Below are positions 1 to 10,387 of a DNA stretch of 64,000 nt, piece after piece. Each line of letters opens with the position of its first letter. Positions within the stretch are counted from its first letter, which is position 1. The translations under genes were made by a program, and so were the position numbers. The notes under the pieces were generated by a model. It did not search any database and was not told where the DNA came from. It saw only the letters and a program-made list of their open reading frames with translations. Source of the DNA: Hysterangium stoloniferum (taxonomy: Eukaryota; Basidiomycota; Agaricomycetes; Hysterangiales; Hysterangiaceae); the NCBI GenBank assembly GCA_015178975.1, contig WHVD01000030.1, positions 248,001 through 312,000 on the forward strand, in the 5' to 3' direction.

Positions 1-470
1 ACAGCTTTACTAACACTCCTATTGTGATGACTCAGAGATGACTCACACCATATCGCATCGTTATTGTGTCATTGTTTGTAGATGTTTGATTTGACCTGTG
101 CTCTCTCATGTATATAAGGGCCTCTCTTTTGCCCACTATTGAACAAGCAATTTCGTTGTATCTCATTTCGAAGCTCATTCTTAAGGACAATCTCTTAAGT
201 CTTACTCTCAGTCTCACTCCTACGGCCAGTAAGGGATACTGTGGTGTCTCTTATTGTTGAAGTTCTACACTCCTCGACATTGGGCTTACGTCAGCCTTTT
301 GTATTCATCTTTGTTTACGTCATCCAAGGTCCGATCTCTAGCCTCTCGCTCCGAGTGTGTTTGGTTATAGACTGGTTTCACGAACGACTGTGTTAGTGAC
401 CTCATAAAGACTTGACCGTTGCACGCAGGTTATTAGGTCTTTTTCCTAGTAACAAACTTACATCGTCATC
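1..470 (+). repeat. LTR-like leader at the left window edge
   Basis: AT-rich non-coding sequence with a clear TATA-type box (tatataaggg, 111-120) and a pyrimidine-rich stretch after it, directly upstream of retroelement gag remains. This is how a 5' LTR promoter looks, but no matching 3' copy is found in the window and the edges are not defined, so it may instead be an unrelated solo LTR or a truncated one. Confidence 0.35.
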
Positions 471-539
471 TAGCTCTCTCTCTCTCTCACTCTCTCTAAT
501 ATCACACTGCAATAGTTGATATTCTTCGTATACAGAGCG

Positions 540-1002
540 GTCCGAATACACAACTCTTTACAAGGAGTGTTGGATTTGCAGGAGTTTAGAGCATTTTAAG
601 ATCGACTGCCCTCACGTGGGCAGGATGTTGCACTATTTCTCTATTAACAAATGCTCCGTGCAGAACCCAATGGAGGAGGCGGAGGATCAAAGGGCTAATG
701 AAATGGTTTATGGATTAAGCATACAGGGACAAGTACATAACATTGATGAGGAATCGATTTTCATTTCTGTCTACCTTCCTCAGTCAGAGGATGACATCGT
801 TTCAGACGTGAATGCATCTTCAAATGAGAATGAGGCATCGCAAGTCTATGTGTCTATATCAGACCGTGATTTTCTCGAGAAAGGAGACTGGCTAGATGCT
901 CATTGTCAGAACCGGAAAGGTCTGACTGAGACGAGAGTTTTATTGCGACCTGAACCTCCCACCATTGAGGAAATCGTTGACGAGGAAGCATTTGCAAACT
1001 GA
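540..1002 (+). pseudogene. Retroelement 1 gag remnant (zinc knuckle and downstream part)
   Basis: Around 565-620 a CCHC zinc-knuckle-like stretch is followed by an open segment to 1002 rich in acidic residues. A close relative of the same stretch lies at 28920-29095, where the knuckle pattern C-x2-C-x4-H-x4-C is plain. In Ty3/gypsy elements this nucleocapsid part binds the element RNA. Only the 3' part of gag is recognisable and the piece is a fossil. Confidence 0.6.
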
Positions 1003-1346
1003 TCTAAGGAAATAAGTCAGACCTACATTATAGAAGACCCCTCTGAGTCAGAGGGATAGGAGGAGAGCTTCCCCTTCGACCCAGGACAATTACCCAACAT
1101 AATTCCTTGCAATGAGTCAGACTCTGAAGCGGATGACTCTATTTGGAACGCTACTCCCAAGGTACCTAACGGTAGATGCATCAGGAGGAACGTCAAACTG
1201 GCTACAAGAAAAGAAAGCAAAAGACCTAGAGTTCAATACCCTCGATCCAGTCAGCTTATGAAGGAGGATTTGACTATTATCTATCACAGAAGGGACCCTC
1301 CGGGTGGATATTCCAGTATTGGGATTTCAGCATTACATGTCTATGG

Positions 1347-2057
1347 ATGCGTAGGGAACTCAGAAACCTCAAATCCTATCAAAACAGGCTGGACACTGGG
1401 GCCGACCTCTCCTTAATTTCGGAGGACTTCTATAAGGAACTAGAGGACTGCCCCAAGCTCAAGCAAGGACTCAAGCTGCACCTCATACAACTTACCGGTG
1501 ATGCCAAAGTATTAGGATACGTCAACGTCCCCATTTATCTCGAGGATGACACTGGTATGCTCCTTAAATTTACCACCGAAATGTACATTGTCCGAGGTAT
1601 GACCTTCCCAATTCTTCTTGGAGAAGACTTTCACATGAACTATGAGATCGGGACACTGCGAGACCAACCGCTGGGCTCTAGATTGATTTTGCCAGGGAGA
1701 GCAGGATCTATCCCAGCCAGTTCTTCCAAGGAGCCGCAGCCTTTAGCCTTCTTGATTAGCAAGATCCCCCTTGAGGAACTAGCCAATGACTCACCTGAAT
1801 TGACTTCCAAACCAGACAAAGGAGTGTGTACTGAAAGAGTCGCACAGGCCCTGCAGGATTGTACTATAGAACCAGAATCGGCTCAATTAGTACCAATCTT
1901 TGTGGGAGATCTTATTGGTGACCAATGGATAGTCGAGGGAGTTGTCTTGCAGAATGACGATGGGAGTATACTAGCTGCTCCCACCACTGCCATCTCTAGG
2001 GAATGCGCCACGATACCTCTCGCTAATCCCTCTCTGATGCCAAGAATCATTAGATGA
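1347..2057 (+). pseudogene. Retroelement 1 aspartic protease region
   Basis: The segment opens with the retropepsin signature DTGADLSLIS near its N-terminus (about residue 16), and an ILLGEDF motif follows, as in gypsy proteases that mature the polyprotein. It runs into the reverse transcriptase segment with a 4-bp overlap, a layout found in gypsy pol genes. It is treated as part of a fossil element. Confidence 0.75.
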
Positions 2058-4165
2058 GGGGAAACCGTTGGATTAATTCACAACGTGGAAAATGGGCCCA
2101 GACGCCTAGATCTTCGACTGAGAAGGCATTGATGCAGTCAACGGCAACCAAGATCGCCCATCTCATGGAAAGTCTATCAAGAATAGAAGAGGAGCATATC
2201 CTTAATCCTCAATCTTCCAGACTGCCCCCAGAATGGGAACTCGCAGACGATTTCGACCCGGCAGGCCCTAAAACGTCAGAGGTTGCCACCACGGAAATGT
2301 TTCGTGGGGAAGATCTGCATAAGTTGGTTAACTTAGGACCTGACATCCCTACCGACGTCTCCTCCAGCTTGGAGTCGGTATTAACTAAGAATGTCCTAGC
2401 CTTTGGAGTAGATGGATGTTTAGGACAAGTAGATGTCAAGGTCAACGTCCCGTTGAAAGAGGGTGCGCAACCTATTTCAATGTTGATGTTTCCAACCTCC
2501 CCAGCTAATAGGAAAGTCATTGATGAACAAATGGATACTTGGTTCCAACAGGGGGTAATCGAACCGTCCAAGAGTCCTTGGGGGGCGCCAGCCTTTGTCG
2601 TCTATCGCAAGGGGAAACCACAAGTAGTGATTGACTATAGAAAGTTGAACAGCCTAACAGTTCCCGACAAATTTCCACTGCCACGCCAGTCGGAAATCAT
2701 GCAAGCGCTCTCGGGATCCAACATCTTATCTTCCTTCGATGTACTAGCCAGTTTTACCCAACTTGAAATGTTAGAGGAAGACAAGCTGAAGACCGCCTTC
2801 AGATCCCATCGAGGACTGTGGCAATTCAGGAGAATGCCCTTTGGACTTCATAATGGACCTTCTATATTCCAAAGGGTTATGCAAACTGTACTTGCACCTT
2901 ACTTATGGATATTCTGCCTAGTTTATATTGACGACATCGTGATATTTTCTAAGACATGGGACAATCATCTAGAGCATTTAGACCAGGTTCTACAAGCTAT
3001 AATTGCAGCGGAAATCACTCTCTCGCCTAAAAAGTGCTACATGGGGTATAATTCGATTCTACTACTAGGACATAAGGTGTCTAGACTTGGCTTTTCAACC
3101 CATCAAGAAAAGGTCGCCACTATATTAGAATTAGCTACGCCTTCTAAGATAGCAGATCTTCAACGTTTTCTAGGGATGGTTCTGTACTTCTCTGCATACA
3201 TACCATTTTACTCCTGGACGGTTGCTCCACTTTTCAACCTCTTGAAGAAAGGAGTTTGTTGGAATTGGGATTCTGAACACGCCCGAGCTTTTGAGGACAT
3301 CAAGGTTGCGTTGAGCTCAGCTCCAGTACTTGGACACCCCGCGAGTGGTATGCCTTATCGGTTATACACAGATGCTTCGGACTTCGCGCTAGGATGTTGT
3401 CTCCAACAAATACAGAAAATGACGCTTAAGGACCTAAAAGATATGAAAATTTATGCCCAAGCAAGAGCAGCCTTCGATCAATCACGAGACATGCCCATTT
3501 TTGTTACTCGTTATGAAACCAAGGAGCCGGAATTCACCTGGACAGATTCCTGGGCCACAGATTTTGACGACACCAGTGTCATGGTCGAACGTGTTATCGC
3601 CTATTGGAGCCATACACTCAAGAAAGCAGAATGTAACTATTCAGCCACAGAGCAAGAAGTGTTAGCTGCTAAAGAAGGATTAGTCCATTTCCAGCCCTTT
3701 ATTGAGGGAGAACATATCCTTTTGATCACTGACCATGCGGCATTACAATGGGCCAGATCTTACAAGAATACTAATCGTCGACTGGCCGCATGGGGGGCAG
3801 TATACGCTGCATACCCCGGTCTGGAAATCCTACATAGAGCGGGACAGATACACAGCAATGTTGACCCACTGTCTAGACTTCCTCGAGTACCTGACTGTGC
3901 TAGCCCCATGAGAGACGACCTCTTACCAATCATAGTGGATTCTTACAACTGGAATGATGATGAGACGTTATGGGAGAACAAACCAGCAGAAAAGGCCGTC
4001 TTTCTCACTCATCACGAGTTAGTTGAACCAGTTGGAACCATGGAAGAGGTCCCCCAAACGAAATGGGACTTGCACAACCTCCCCAGAAACGATGAAACCA
4101 ATGAAAGCGAATTTTACTCTCTCGAATCCACAATTGCCTATAGAGATCGACGAAAATTACGCTAA
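2054..4165 (+). pseudogene. Retroelement 1 reverse transcriptase and RNase H
   Basis: The 703-residue open segment contains the Ty3/gypsy reverse transcriptase core: VIDYRKLNSLT, the FGLHNGPSIFQR box and the LVYIDDIVIFSK active-site box (YIDD), at about residues 190-310. The RNase H domain follows (YRLYTDASDFALGC, then SATEQEVLAAKEGL and LITDHAAL, about residues 435-575). Its original role was copying element RNA into DNA. The segment is long and open, but the element as a whole is broken. Confidence 0.9.
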
Positions 4166-4332
4166 GGAACTTCACAATGGATACCAGAAAGATCCTGCCT
4201 TCAGAAATCATTACGCCACCGATCCCATTTCTCCAAACATGGTAGCTACTCCTTCACATTATTTCATCAGCAAGAATAAGCTATTGTTCTTTTGAGGTTC
4301 GGACTGGAAAAGTCGAATCTGTTCCTAGCAGT

Positions 4333-5506
4333 ATGACGTCAACCATACTCCAGCTAATACATGATAACCCCTTCGAAGGAGCTCATGCAGGCAGCCACAG
4401 ACTCTTTAAGCTGATGAAAGACTGTTTCTTCTGGCCGAGGATGTTGCATGACTGCGTGGCGTACGCTTGCAGCTGCAACATATGCCAGAAAACTAAGGTT
4501 GATCATTCCACTCGACAAGGAGCTCTTCGACCCACAGATGTACCCCTAAGGCCATTTGAGGTTGTCTTGATGGACCTGATTACCGGATTGCCTCCTTCTA
4601 CAGAGAGTGCTAATTCAGCCATCTTCATCGCCGTGGATAAACTCACGTGTTTCTTAATTTGTGAACCCACAACTTCAGATCTATCTGCAGAGGGATTCAC
4701 GCGAATCTTCGTGAATAAAGTGGCTGCTCCTTTCGGTCTACCTTCAAGGATAATCTGTGATCGAGACAAGAGGTGGACCTGTAGGTTCTGGAGAGAGGTC
4801 TGCAAGGTATATGGAAGTGCCCTTGCAGTATCCTCATCCCACCATCCTCAAACTGATGGCCAAACGGAGAATGGCAATGCTATCGTGGAGCAAATGCTCA
4901 GAGCGTACTGCACTTCTTCGAAGGAGGAATGGTCTAAATGGACTCAAGTAGTGGCTCATACCTACAATTCGACGGTTCAAAGCTCAACAAGCTATGTGCC
5001 GGCCTGTTTGCTGATGGGCTACTTACCGAGAGGAATGTCTCACTGTCTAGGAGGGGATGACCCCATGGTTCCCAGAGAATTATCGGATAGCCCCGTAGCC
5101 AACCAATGGATCTTAGAATTGGAAAACCATCGACAGGTGGCGCGGGATTCGATTATGCGAGCACAAGAAATGCAAGCTCACAGCTACAATAAGAGACGGA
5201 GATTGGTGGAAGATATCTCAGAGGGAGATTATGTTCTGATCAATCCCCATTCTCTCAAGCTCATCGAAGCCAAGGGACCTGGAAGGAAACTTATACAAAG
5301 ACGGATAGGGCCATTCAAAGTCTTGGAGAAGATCAATCCTCAAGTCTTTCGACTCTGCATTCCCTCGGAATATCAATTACACCCAGTGATTAATCGAGAC
5401 CATCTTAAAAAGTACCATCTCTCCTCTAAGGAATTCGGATCCAGGGAGCTACTCGAGAATCCTCGAGAACTCAATCGTAATGATGAGGAGTATGTAGTAG
5501 AAGCTA
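4333..5506 (+). pseudogene. Retroelement 1 integrase
   Basis: It shows an N-terminal HHCC zinc-binding region (HAGSHRLFKLMKDCFFWPRM, then CNICQKTK) and the integrase catalytic core with VVLMDLITGLP, the IICDRDKRW box and HHPQTDGQTENGN. The C-terminal part reads toward a chromodomain-like end that is cut by the Tc1 insertion after the TA at 5505-5506. A short gap separates it from the RNase H segment. It is part of a fossil element. Confidence 0.85.
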
Positions 5507-5717
5507 CAGTGAGGGACAAAACCCTTCCAATGATTTTTAGTTGTGCAAAGATCCTTGAATAGCTCAAGAACCACTGTAGATACAGACCTGAAATGTGGGG
5601 GTTGGTTAGGTCTATATGTTATCTATATGCCCTTAAAATATTATGACATAAGCATTAGTATTTCCCACACTATAAACAAAACACTAATAAAATCACATTG
5701 GAAGGGTTTTGTCCCTG
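5507..5717. repeat. Left 211-bp terminal inverted repeat of the Tc1 element
   Basis: This repeat is the reverse complement of 7577-7787 with scattered mismatches. Its outer end (CAGTGAGGGACAAAACCC) recurs in inverted orientation at its inner end (5696-5717), so each repeat is itself bounded by a roughly 20-bp motif facing inward and outward. Confidence 0.92.
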
Positions 5718-5744
5718 GTATAAAAAGAACACAAATCAAACAAT

Positions 5745-7437
5745 CTAGTACTTGGTATAGCCTCTCTTGGCCTTCAAAACAGCCTCAACCCTTCTAGGAA
5801 TACTCTCTATCAAGTTCTGACAAGTAGAGGCAGGGATATTCTCCCACTCTGTCTGAACCCTCTCCCACAATTCATGAATACTCTTGGGTGCCACTTCATA
5901 CTCTCCCAACCTCCTTTTGAGGTAATACCAGAGGTGTTCAATTGGATTAAGGTCAGCAGACTGCGGTGGCCATACCATGACCATAAATCCATTGTCTTTG
6001 AACCAACTAATGGCCTTTGGAGGATATCTGAAAACTATTAATTATACCAAATTCTAATATACTCTAAAGGTCATTTAAACATCTGAGATGTGATTCAAAC
6101 ATAATTTGGTTTTTAAAACTTTTTGAAAGTTTTAAACTCTCTCATACATTACAAACTAAAGAATCTTTCTGGACATGAGTAGACAATAAAAAAATTAGTA
6201 GTTTGAAACACTAATACTTTTAAAAAATAGATACCTTTAGATAGTCCATTCCATGCATATGTATATCACTGGCACCTCTAAATACATATGTATTACTTCG
6301 GAATGGATCTGTTAATCTGAACAGATTTCTACTTGATTCAACATACCCAGAATATATAGGGGGTTTTACTTAATAAAGACAGCTGTGATATGAAAAATTT
6401 CCAATAATATTTTACATATTTTACATGGAAATAACTACATTTCAACTTTTAAAAAACAAAGTACTAATAAAAGTATTAGTAGGCATCTGTAAAAGGAAGG
6501 AAATTATATACAATGGAATTTGTTAAATAACTATGGGTTGTATAAGATGTAATATGGAGAACTATTTCTGATGGTTATTTTTTGATGATATAATTGTTTC
6601 AGAATAGATATCACTATTTAAAGATGAAGTTTTGTAAAAATAAGACTTTTATTAGTAAATATTTGAGATTATAGTAATAATAAACACCCTCCTTTGTGCT
6701 CTTGTGTTTGGTATCATTGTCCTGCTGAAAGACCACATCTTCTGTGTTCTTGCTATAATACTCCACAGTTGCTTGAAGTTCATCTTCCAAAATGCTACCA
6801 TAAAGGTCAGCATCCATTCTCCCATTAATATTGGTGGAATATCCTGGGCCTTCCCACAACATACAGCTCCATAACATCAGATTTCCTCCCCCAAACCTGA
6901 CCGTGCCCTTGACCAGCCTACCACTGAGCCCCTCTCCTGCCCCTTTCCACATCTAATTCCTCCCATATGACCCCAAACAATTGATTTTTGTCTCATCCGA
7001 CCAAACAACCCTCTTCCAATCATCCACAGTCCAGTCCTTGTGTGCCAGAGTAAAGTCCATCCTTGCCTTCCTATACCTCTTATTGAGTAAAGGCCTTTTT
7101 CTCTTCACCATAGCCCTCATTTCAGCCTTCTTGAATGCCCTATGAACAGTTCTAACTGAAATAGACTCTCCAGTCATATCTTTAATGGTTTGGTGACCTC
7201 AGTGGCATTTTCAGCCTTTTGAGAAGTGATTTGTTGAATAGAATAATGAATATCTGAGGAGGAAAGCTTGCATAAACAGCCACCAGATGAGTTGGCAAGT
7301 GATGAGCAATGGGTAGAATGAATTCTGGATATAGTGGACAGATCCTGGCCAGTGATTTCAGAGATGTGAGGAGCAGACTTGCCCTTATTGAGAAAAGTGA
7401 GAATATGGCTAAGCTGAGGAGGAGTAAGAGCCTTCAT
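5745..7437 (-). pseudogene. Tc1-type transposase (broken)
   Basis: Reading the minus strand, the N-terminal helix-turn-helix part is at 7437-7174 (KGKSAPHISEITGQDLSTIS), the next part at 7177-6953 carries the first catalytic Asp (VVWSDETKI), and 6952-6690 carries the second (VVFQQDND). The C-terminal DDE end is at 6030-5745 (WPPQSADLNPIEHLW, holding the third acidic residue). A frame change lies near 7175 and an in-frame stop near 6953, after GSYGRN. An AT-rich block of about 650 bp separates the second Asp from the C-terminal end. The family cuts and pastes DNA at TA sites. All catalytic blocks are recognisable, but this copy cannot make the full protein as it stands. Confidence 0.85.
6033..6690. 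other. AT-rich block inside the Tc1 transposase
   Basis: About 650 bp of very AT-rich sequence with no coding signal splits the transposase between the second Asp region and the residues before WPPQS. On the minus strand it ends in ttttcag, like a splice acceptor, but none of the nearby GT donors I tried restores the frame. A secondary insertion is therefore as likely as an intron. I found no clear terminal repeats. Confidence 0.5.
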
Positions 7438-7576
7438 GGTGTAGAATGTTGAGCTATGGGGATGTTTTTGGATTGGAAAGTAAACAGATGTATATATATA
7501 TAATTTTGACAGGTCAGATGATTTTTATTTGCACTTCTTTGCATATAAACAATATGGTTATATGTTAATCATGTGA

Positions 7577-7787
7577 CAGGGACAAAACCCTTCCAATGCA
7601 GTTTAATTAGTATTTTATTTATAGTGTGGGAAATACTGATGCTTATGTAATAATACTTTAAGGGTAAATAGACAACATATAGACCTAACCACTCCCCAAA
7701 TCTTAGGTCTGTAGCTACAGTGGTTCTTGAGTTATTCAAGAATCTTTGCACAACTAAAAATCATTGGAAGGGTTTTGTCCCTCACTG
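7577..7787. repeat. Right 211-bp terminal inverted repeat of the Tc1 element
   Basis: This is the partner of 5507-5717, of the same length, with the inner motif CAGGGACAAAACCC at 7577-7590 and the outer end at 7787 followed by the TA duplication. The paired motifs are likely transposase binding sites, by analogy with long-repeat Tc1 elements that carry two sites per end. Confidence 0.92.
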
Positions 7788-7789
7788 TA

Positions 7790-7940
7790 TAGTAGGGCAC
7801 AAAAAGCATCGAAATTGACTCCTTTTCCAAGTTCGATGGAAGGGATATGGACCGGAGGAGGACACCTGGTTAAATGGCAATGACCTTCGTAATGCTCCCA
7901 CTCTTCTTAAAGCTTACAAGACTATTTATCGAATCTAATG
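7790..7940 (+). pseudogene. Chromodomain-like tail of retroelement 1 beyond the Tc1 element
   Basis: Directly after the right TA duplication the plus strand encodes a chromodomain-like stretch (the FQVRWKGYGPEEDTWL type), as found at the C-terminus of chromovirus integrases, where it can direct insertion to marked chromatin. It belongs to the element that the Tc1 copy interrupted and is a fossil piece. Confidence 0.7.
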
Positions 7941-8132
7941 ATCATTTCACATTCTTATGACGACAACACTGTTTATTTACTTCTAACTCTACCCCCCACT
8001 CTCATCCCCCTCAGCCTTTCACCTCAATAACCGAGTGGGGCTTGAAATTAATATAAAATACGTAAATCCACTAAAGAAAAATTTCTTCCCCCTATCTCTT
8101 CCCTCCACGTCAACCTCTCAAATCAGTACACT

Positions 8133-8372
8133 ATGTCACAGGAGCAACAACTCAAACCCAAGTTCCCCAACTTCAAAAGAATACTGCGACCCCAACCTAT
8201 TAATACTTCTACCACACCATCTCATACTGAACAAGTCGAGCACTCCACGGGTAATTCTGGAACGCCTTCATCAATACCCTCCACTGCGCAGGATGACACG
8301 GCGGGAACGTCCACCAACTCGGGGAATGGAACTGCTTTTACTCCATATAGTAAGATCAACTTATTAGGATAG
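8133..8372 (+). pseudogene. MSQ-type accessory ORF downstream of pol (retroelement-associated)
   Basis: This is a 79-residue open segment starting MSQEQQ with the motif FPNFKRILRPQ, then a Ser/Thr/Pro-rich tail. The same N-terminal motif (MSQ, FPNFKRIPRPQ) starts the minus-strand retroelement remnant at 12197, so it is a repeated family and not a chance ORF. It lies about 190 bp after the chromodomain-like end of element 1, in the post-pol position. The function is unknown, I recognise no domain, and the segment is probably truncated. Confidence 0.45.
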
Positions 8373-8420
8373 TGGTAAATAAATGATATAATAACCAACT
8401 ACTTAAATGATAGAAGTAGG

Positions 8421-8540
8421 ATTGACCTTCAAGGTGTGATTGATGAGATGAAGTACTTATAAGCAAAGATTGACCTCTAGGTGCAATCAAAGAGATGAAG
8501 TACTTAAGAGTGAGGATCGAACTCAAGGTGCAATTAGAGG
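8421..8540. repeat. Imperfect tandem repeat, about 48-bp unit
   Basis: Two and a half units are visible. Each begins gattgacct or a variant, contains aaggtg/aggtgcaat, and ends gagatgaagtacttaa or similar. The repeat is non-coding and lies between the MSQ-type ORF and an LTR fragment; it may be part of the retroelement 3' region. Confidence 0.6.
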
Positions 8541-8558
8541 TTACATATTGGTAGGGAG

Positions 8559-8808
8559 TGTTACGACTGTGTCACAACCTGATGGTCCCCAAGGATATTG
8601 CCACGTATCAACATTTTAAGTTAGCATTCAAGTCACCACATCAGAAACCATCGGACCCCTGATGCTGATGTATGCTTTCGCAGTGATCAAACTCCATTTA
8701 TGCCCCTGTCAAAATGTACTTGTACCATCTGGTTAAACTCTGATACATCCCTTTTTATTATGATGATCCATTCTATTCTATGTTTCACATATGTCTATAT
8801 ATAGGAGA
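8559..8808 (+). repeat. LTR family A, 5' fragment
   Basis: It starts tgttacgactgtgtc and matches the first 250 bp or so of the LTRs at 31298, 30525 and 39024, stopping after catatgtctatatata. The rest is missing. About 140 bp of AT-rich sequence without features follows, up to the next LTR. Confidence 0.8.
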
Positions 8809-8945
8809 ATAACCCAAAACTTTAAAAATTATTCATCCACTAAAGTATATATATTTATATTGTTTGTTGTAAAATTAATATTTAATCAAATTCAGTTGAT
8901 TAGGTATCACTCTGAAGAATGCAAAATATTAATATTTATCCTATA

Positions 8946-10387
8946 TGTGAAGAGTGGTGGAAGTTCTAACCATTCTATATACGAAGAATATCGACCATTT
9001 AGGTACGACACTAAGATGTATTGACTGTCTAAGTGTTAGAATACACACACACAGGGCGGGTTTCCGGAGAAACCCGCGGAATATCCGGTAGGACTTGGCT
9101 TCAGCTTATAGGCTGCGCCCTCGCTAGATCGTGTTGTCCAATTTCAGATAGGCAGACGGGAATCCCGGGGAGTCCAGGTGGGGGTTCGTGGGTCGTGAGT
9201 CGAGAGTCGTGAATCGAGATAGTTGAGAGAGATAGATGCGCCGGAGCCCGTGGGCTCCGACTAGTGCGAGCAGTCTGATAAGAGTAGGGTTTTAGAGAGG
9301 AAAATGTATTAGATTACTGGGGGGAATCTAAGCTAATTTTCTGACTGGATTGTATGTACAACATCTGCCAGTTTATATAGACCGTGGAATGCATGACATA
9401 CCGAATCCAGTAATAATGAGACGAAACGAGCAAAACATAAAACGGGAATAGTAAACACCAAATTGGTGTTAGGAACGGGACGGAACGGAGCAGAGTCCGA
9501 ATCGTGACAAAGCATAACCCATAACGGGAAACGGAGCGGGAGCGGAGTCCTAAATCGTGACAGGTCATTTGACTAAAACGGGAATGGGGCTCGATTAGAG
9601 CGGTGACGGGATTCTAAGTGGGTCCGGTGACTGATGCGTGGGATGAAGACGGACATAGACAGAGACGGGGTCCGGGGGAAGTCCGGTGACTGATATGTGT
9701 CTTAATGAGGTCGAACGTAACGAGTCTTGACGTAACAGAGTCCGGGCGGGAAATCCTATAAACAGACGATTGGTGCTTGTAGCGTGTGGGGGCGTACGAG
9801 TTAGTGCCCAGAGTCCGGCGGGATTTGTCCAGTCGTAACACTAAGTCTAATACAGACTGGACGCGTATTGACTACTTAGTTCAATATGGTAGAGAGAAGT
9901 AGCTATGTAGAGTAAAGTAGAGAGCTAGAATGAATAAGTAGAATTGACTGTTAAGTGCAATGCTGGACGACTGCTCGAGTATAAAGTAGAGTAACTAGAG
10001 AGTTGAATAATAGAGTAGCGTGGATGTAGTCTGCACAGGTTGAGATAAGGATTGAGTTTCGACTGGTACAGTTTGAAACTCTGATTGAGTAGATAGCTAA
10101 AGCCCGTCTGTGATGGTCGAGATGATACACCAATCACAACTTACAGGACACTAACAGGTGTCTGGGTAAGTCGTGGTTGCAGTGTAAAAGTGTCTGAGTT
10201 CTAACTACGGGTGCTAGAATATATAAGTCTGGCGTGTATGCGCCCACAAGAGTCGATGTACCGCATACATAGGTCGTTGAGCTAATTATAGAATAATAGA
10301 ATAGAGAGAAAACAGAAATAATAAAGGGAATCTAGTAAGAGCTCATCTGACTATATTTCCTGAGTGTATTTCGCCATACCTCTCACA
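8946..10387 (-). repeat. LTR family B, interrupted by an LTR of family C
   Basis: It matches the 633-bp solo LTR at 39552-40184 end to end (plus-strand ends tgtgaagagtgg and cctctcaca) once the nested LTR C (9034-9840) and its 5-bp duplication are removed. A purine-rich stretch borders it at 10388 when read on the minus strand, so it is probably the 3' LTR of the minus-strand remnant at 10388-12205. Confidence 0.85.
9034..9840 (-). repeat. Solo LTR family C, nested in LTR B
   Basis: This 807-bp LTR with ends TGTTA and TAACA is flanked by the target duplication CTAAG (9029-9033 and 9841-9845). A second copy is at 29106-29938. This copy keeps many CpG sites that are TpG or CpA in the other. 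No internal region remains, so it is a solo LTR, and a younger insertion than the LTR B around it. Confidence 0.92.

Larger units (their letters stand above)
5507..7787 (-). mobile_element. Tc1-type DNA transposon inserted in retroelement 1
   Basis: The element starts CAGTGAGGGACAAAA and ends with its inverted copy, flanked on both sides by TA (5505-5506 and 7788-7789), the target duplication expected of Tc1/mariner elements. It has two 211-bp terminal inverted repeats and a minus-strand transposase. It is 2281 bp long, more than the usual 1.3-1.7 kb, because of long repeats and an extra AT-rich block inside the transposase. The transposase is broken, so the copy is probably inactive. It is younger than the retroelement it interrupts. 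Confidence 0.92.
540..7940 (+). mobile_element. Ty3/gypsy retroelement 1 (fossil), split by a Tc1 element
   Basis: Order of parts on the plus strand is gag remnant, aspartic protease, reverse transcriptase with RNase H, integrase, and chromodomain-like residues. This is the Ty3/gypsy order and suggests a chromovirus. The 3' part is interrupted by a Tc1-type transposon (5507-7787); chromodomain-like coding resumes on the far side at about 7790-7940. The 5' gag is short, no convincing LTR pair is visible, and the copy is broken, although the pol segments remain long and open. I infer moderate age: older than the Tc1 insertion, but less decayed than the gag relic at 28444-29095. Confidence 0.85.

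Noticed and set aside
2209-2571. A 120-codon minus ORF opposite the reverse transcriptase of element 1
   Set aside because: Shadow of the coding strand; no motif and no intron-like structure, unlike the antisense gene of element 2.
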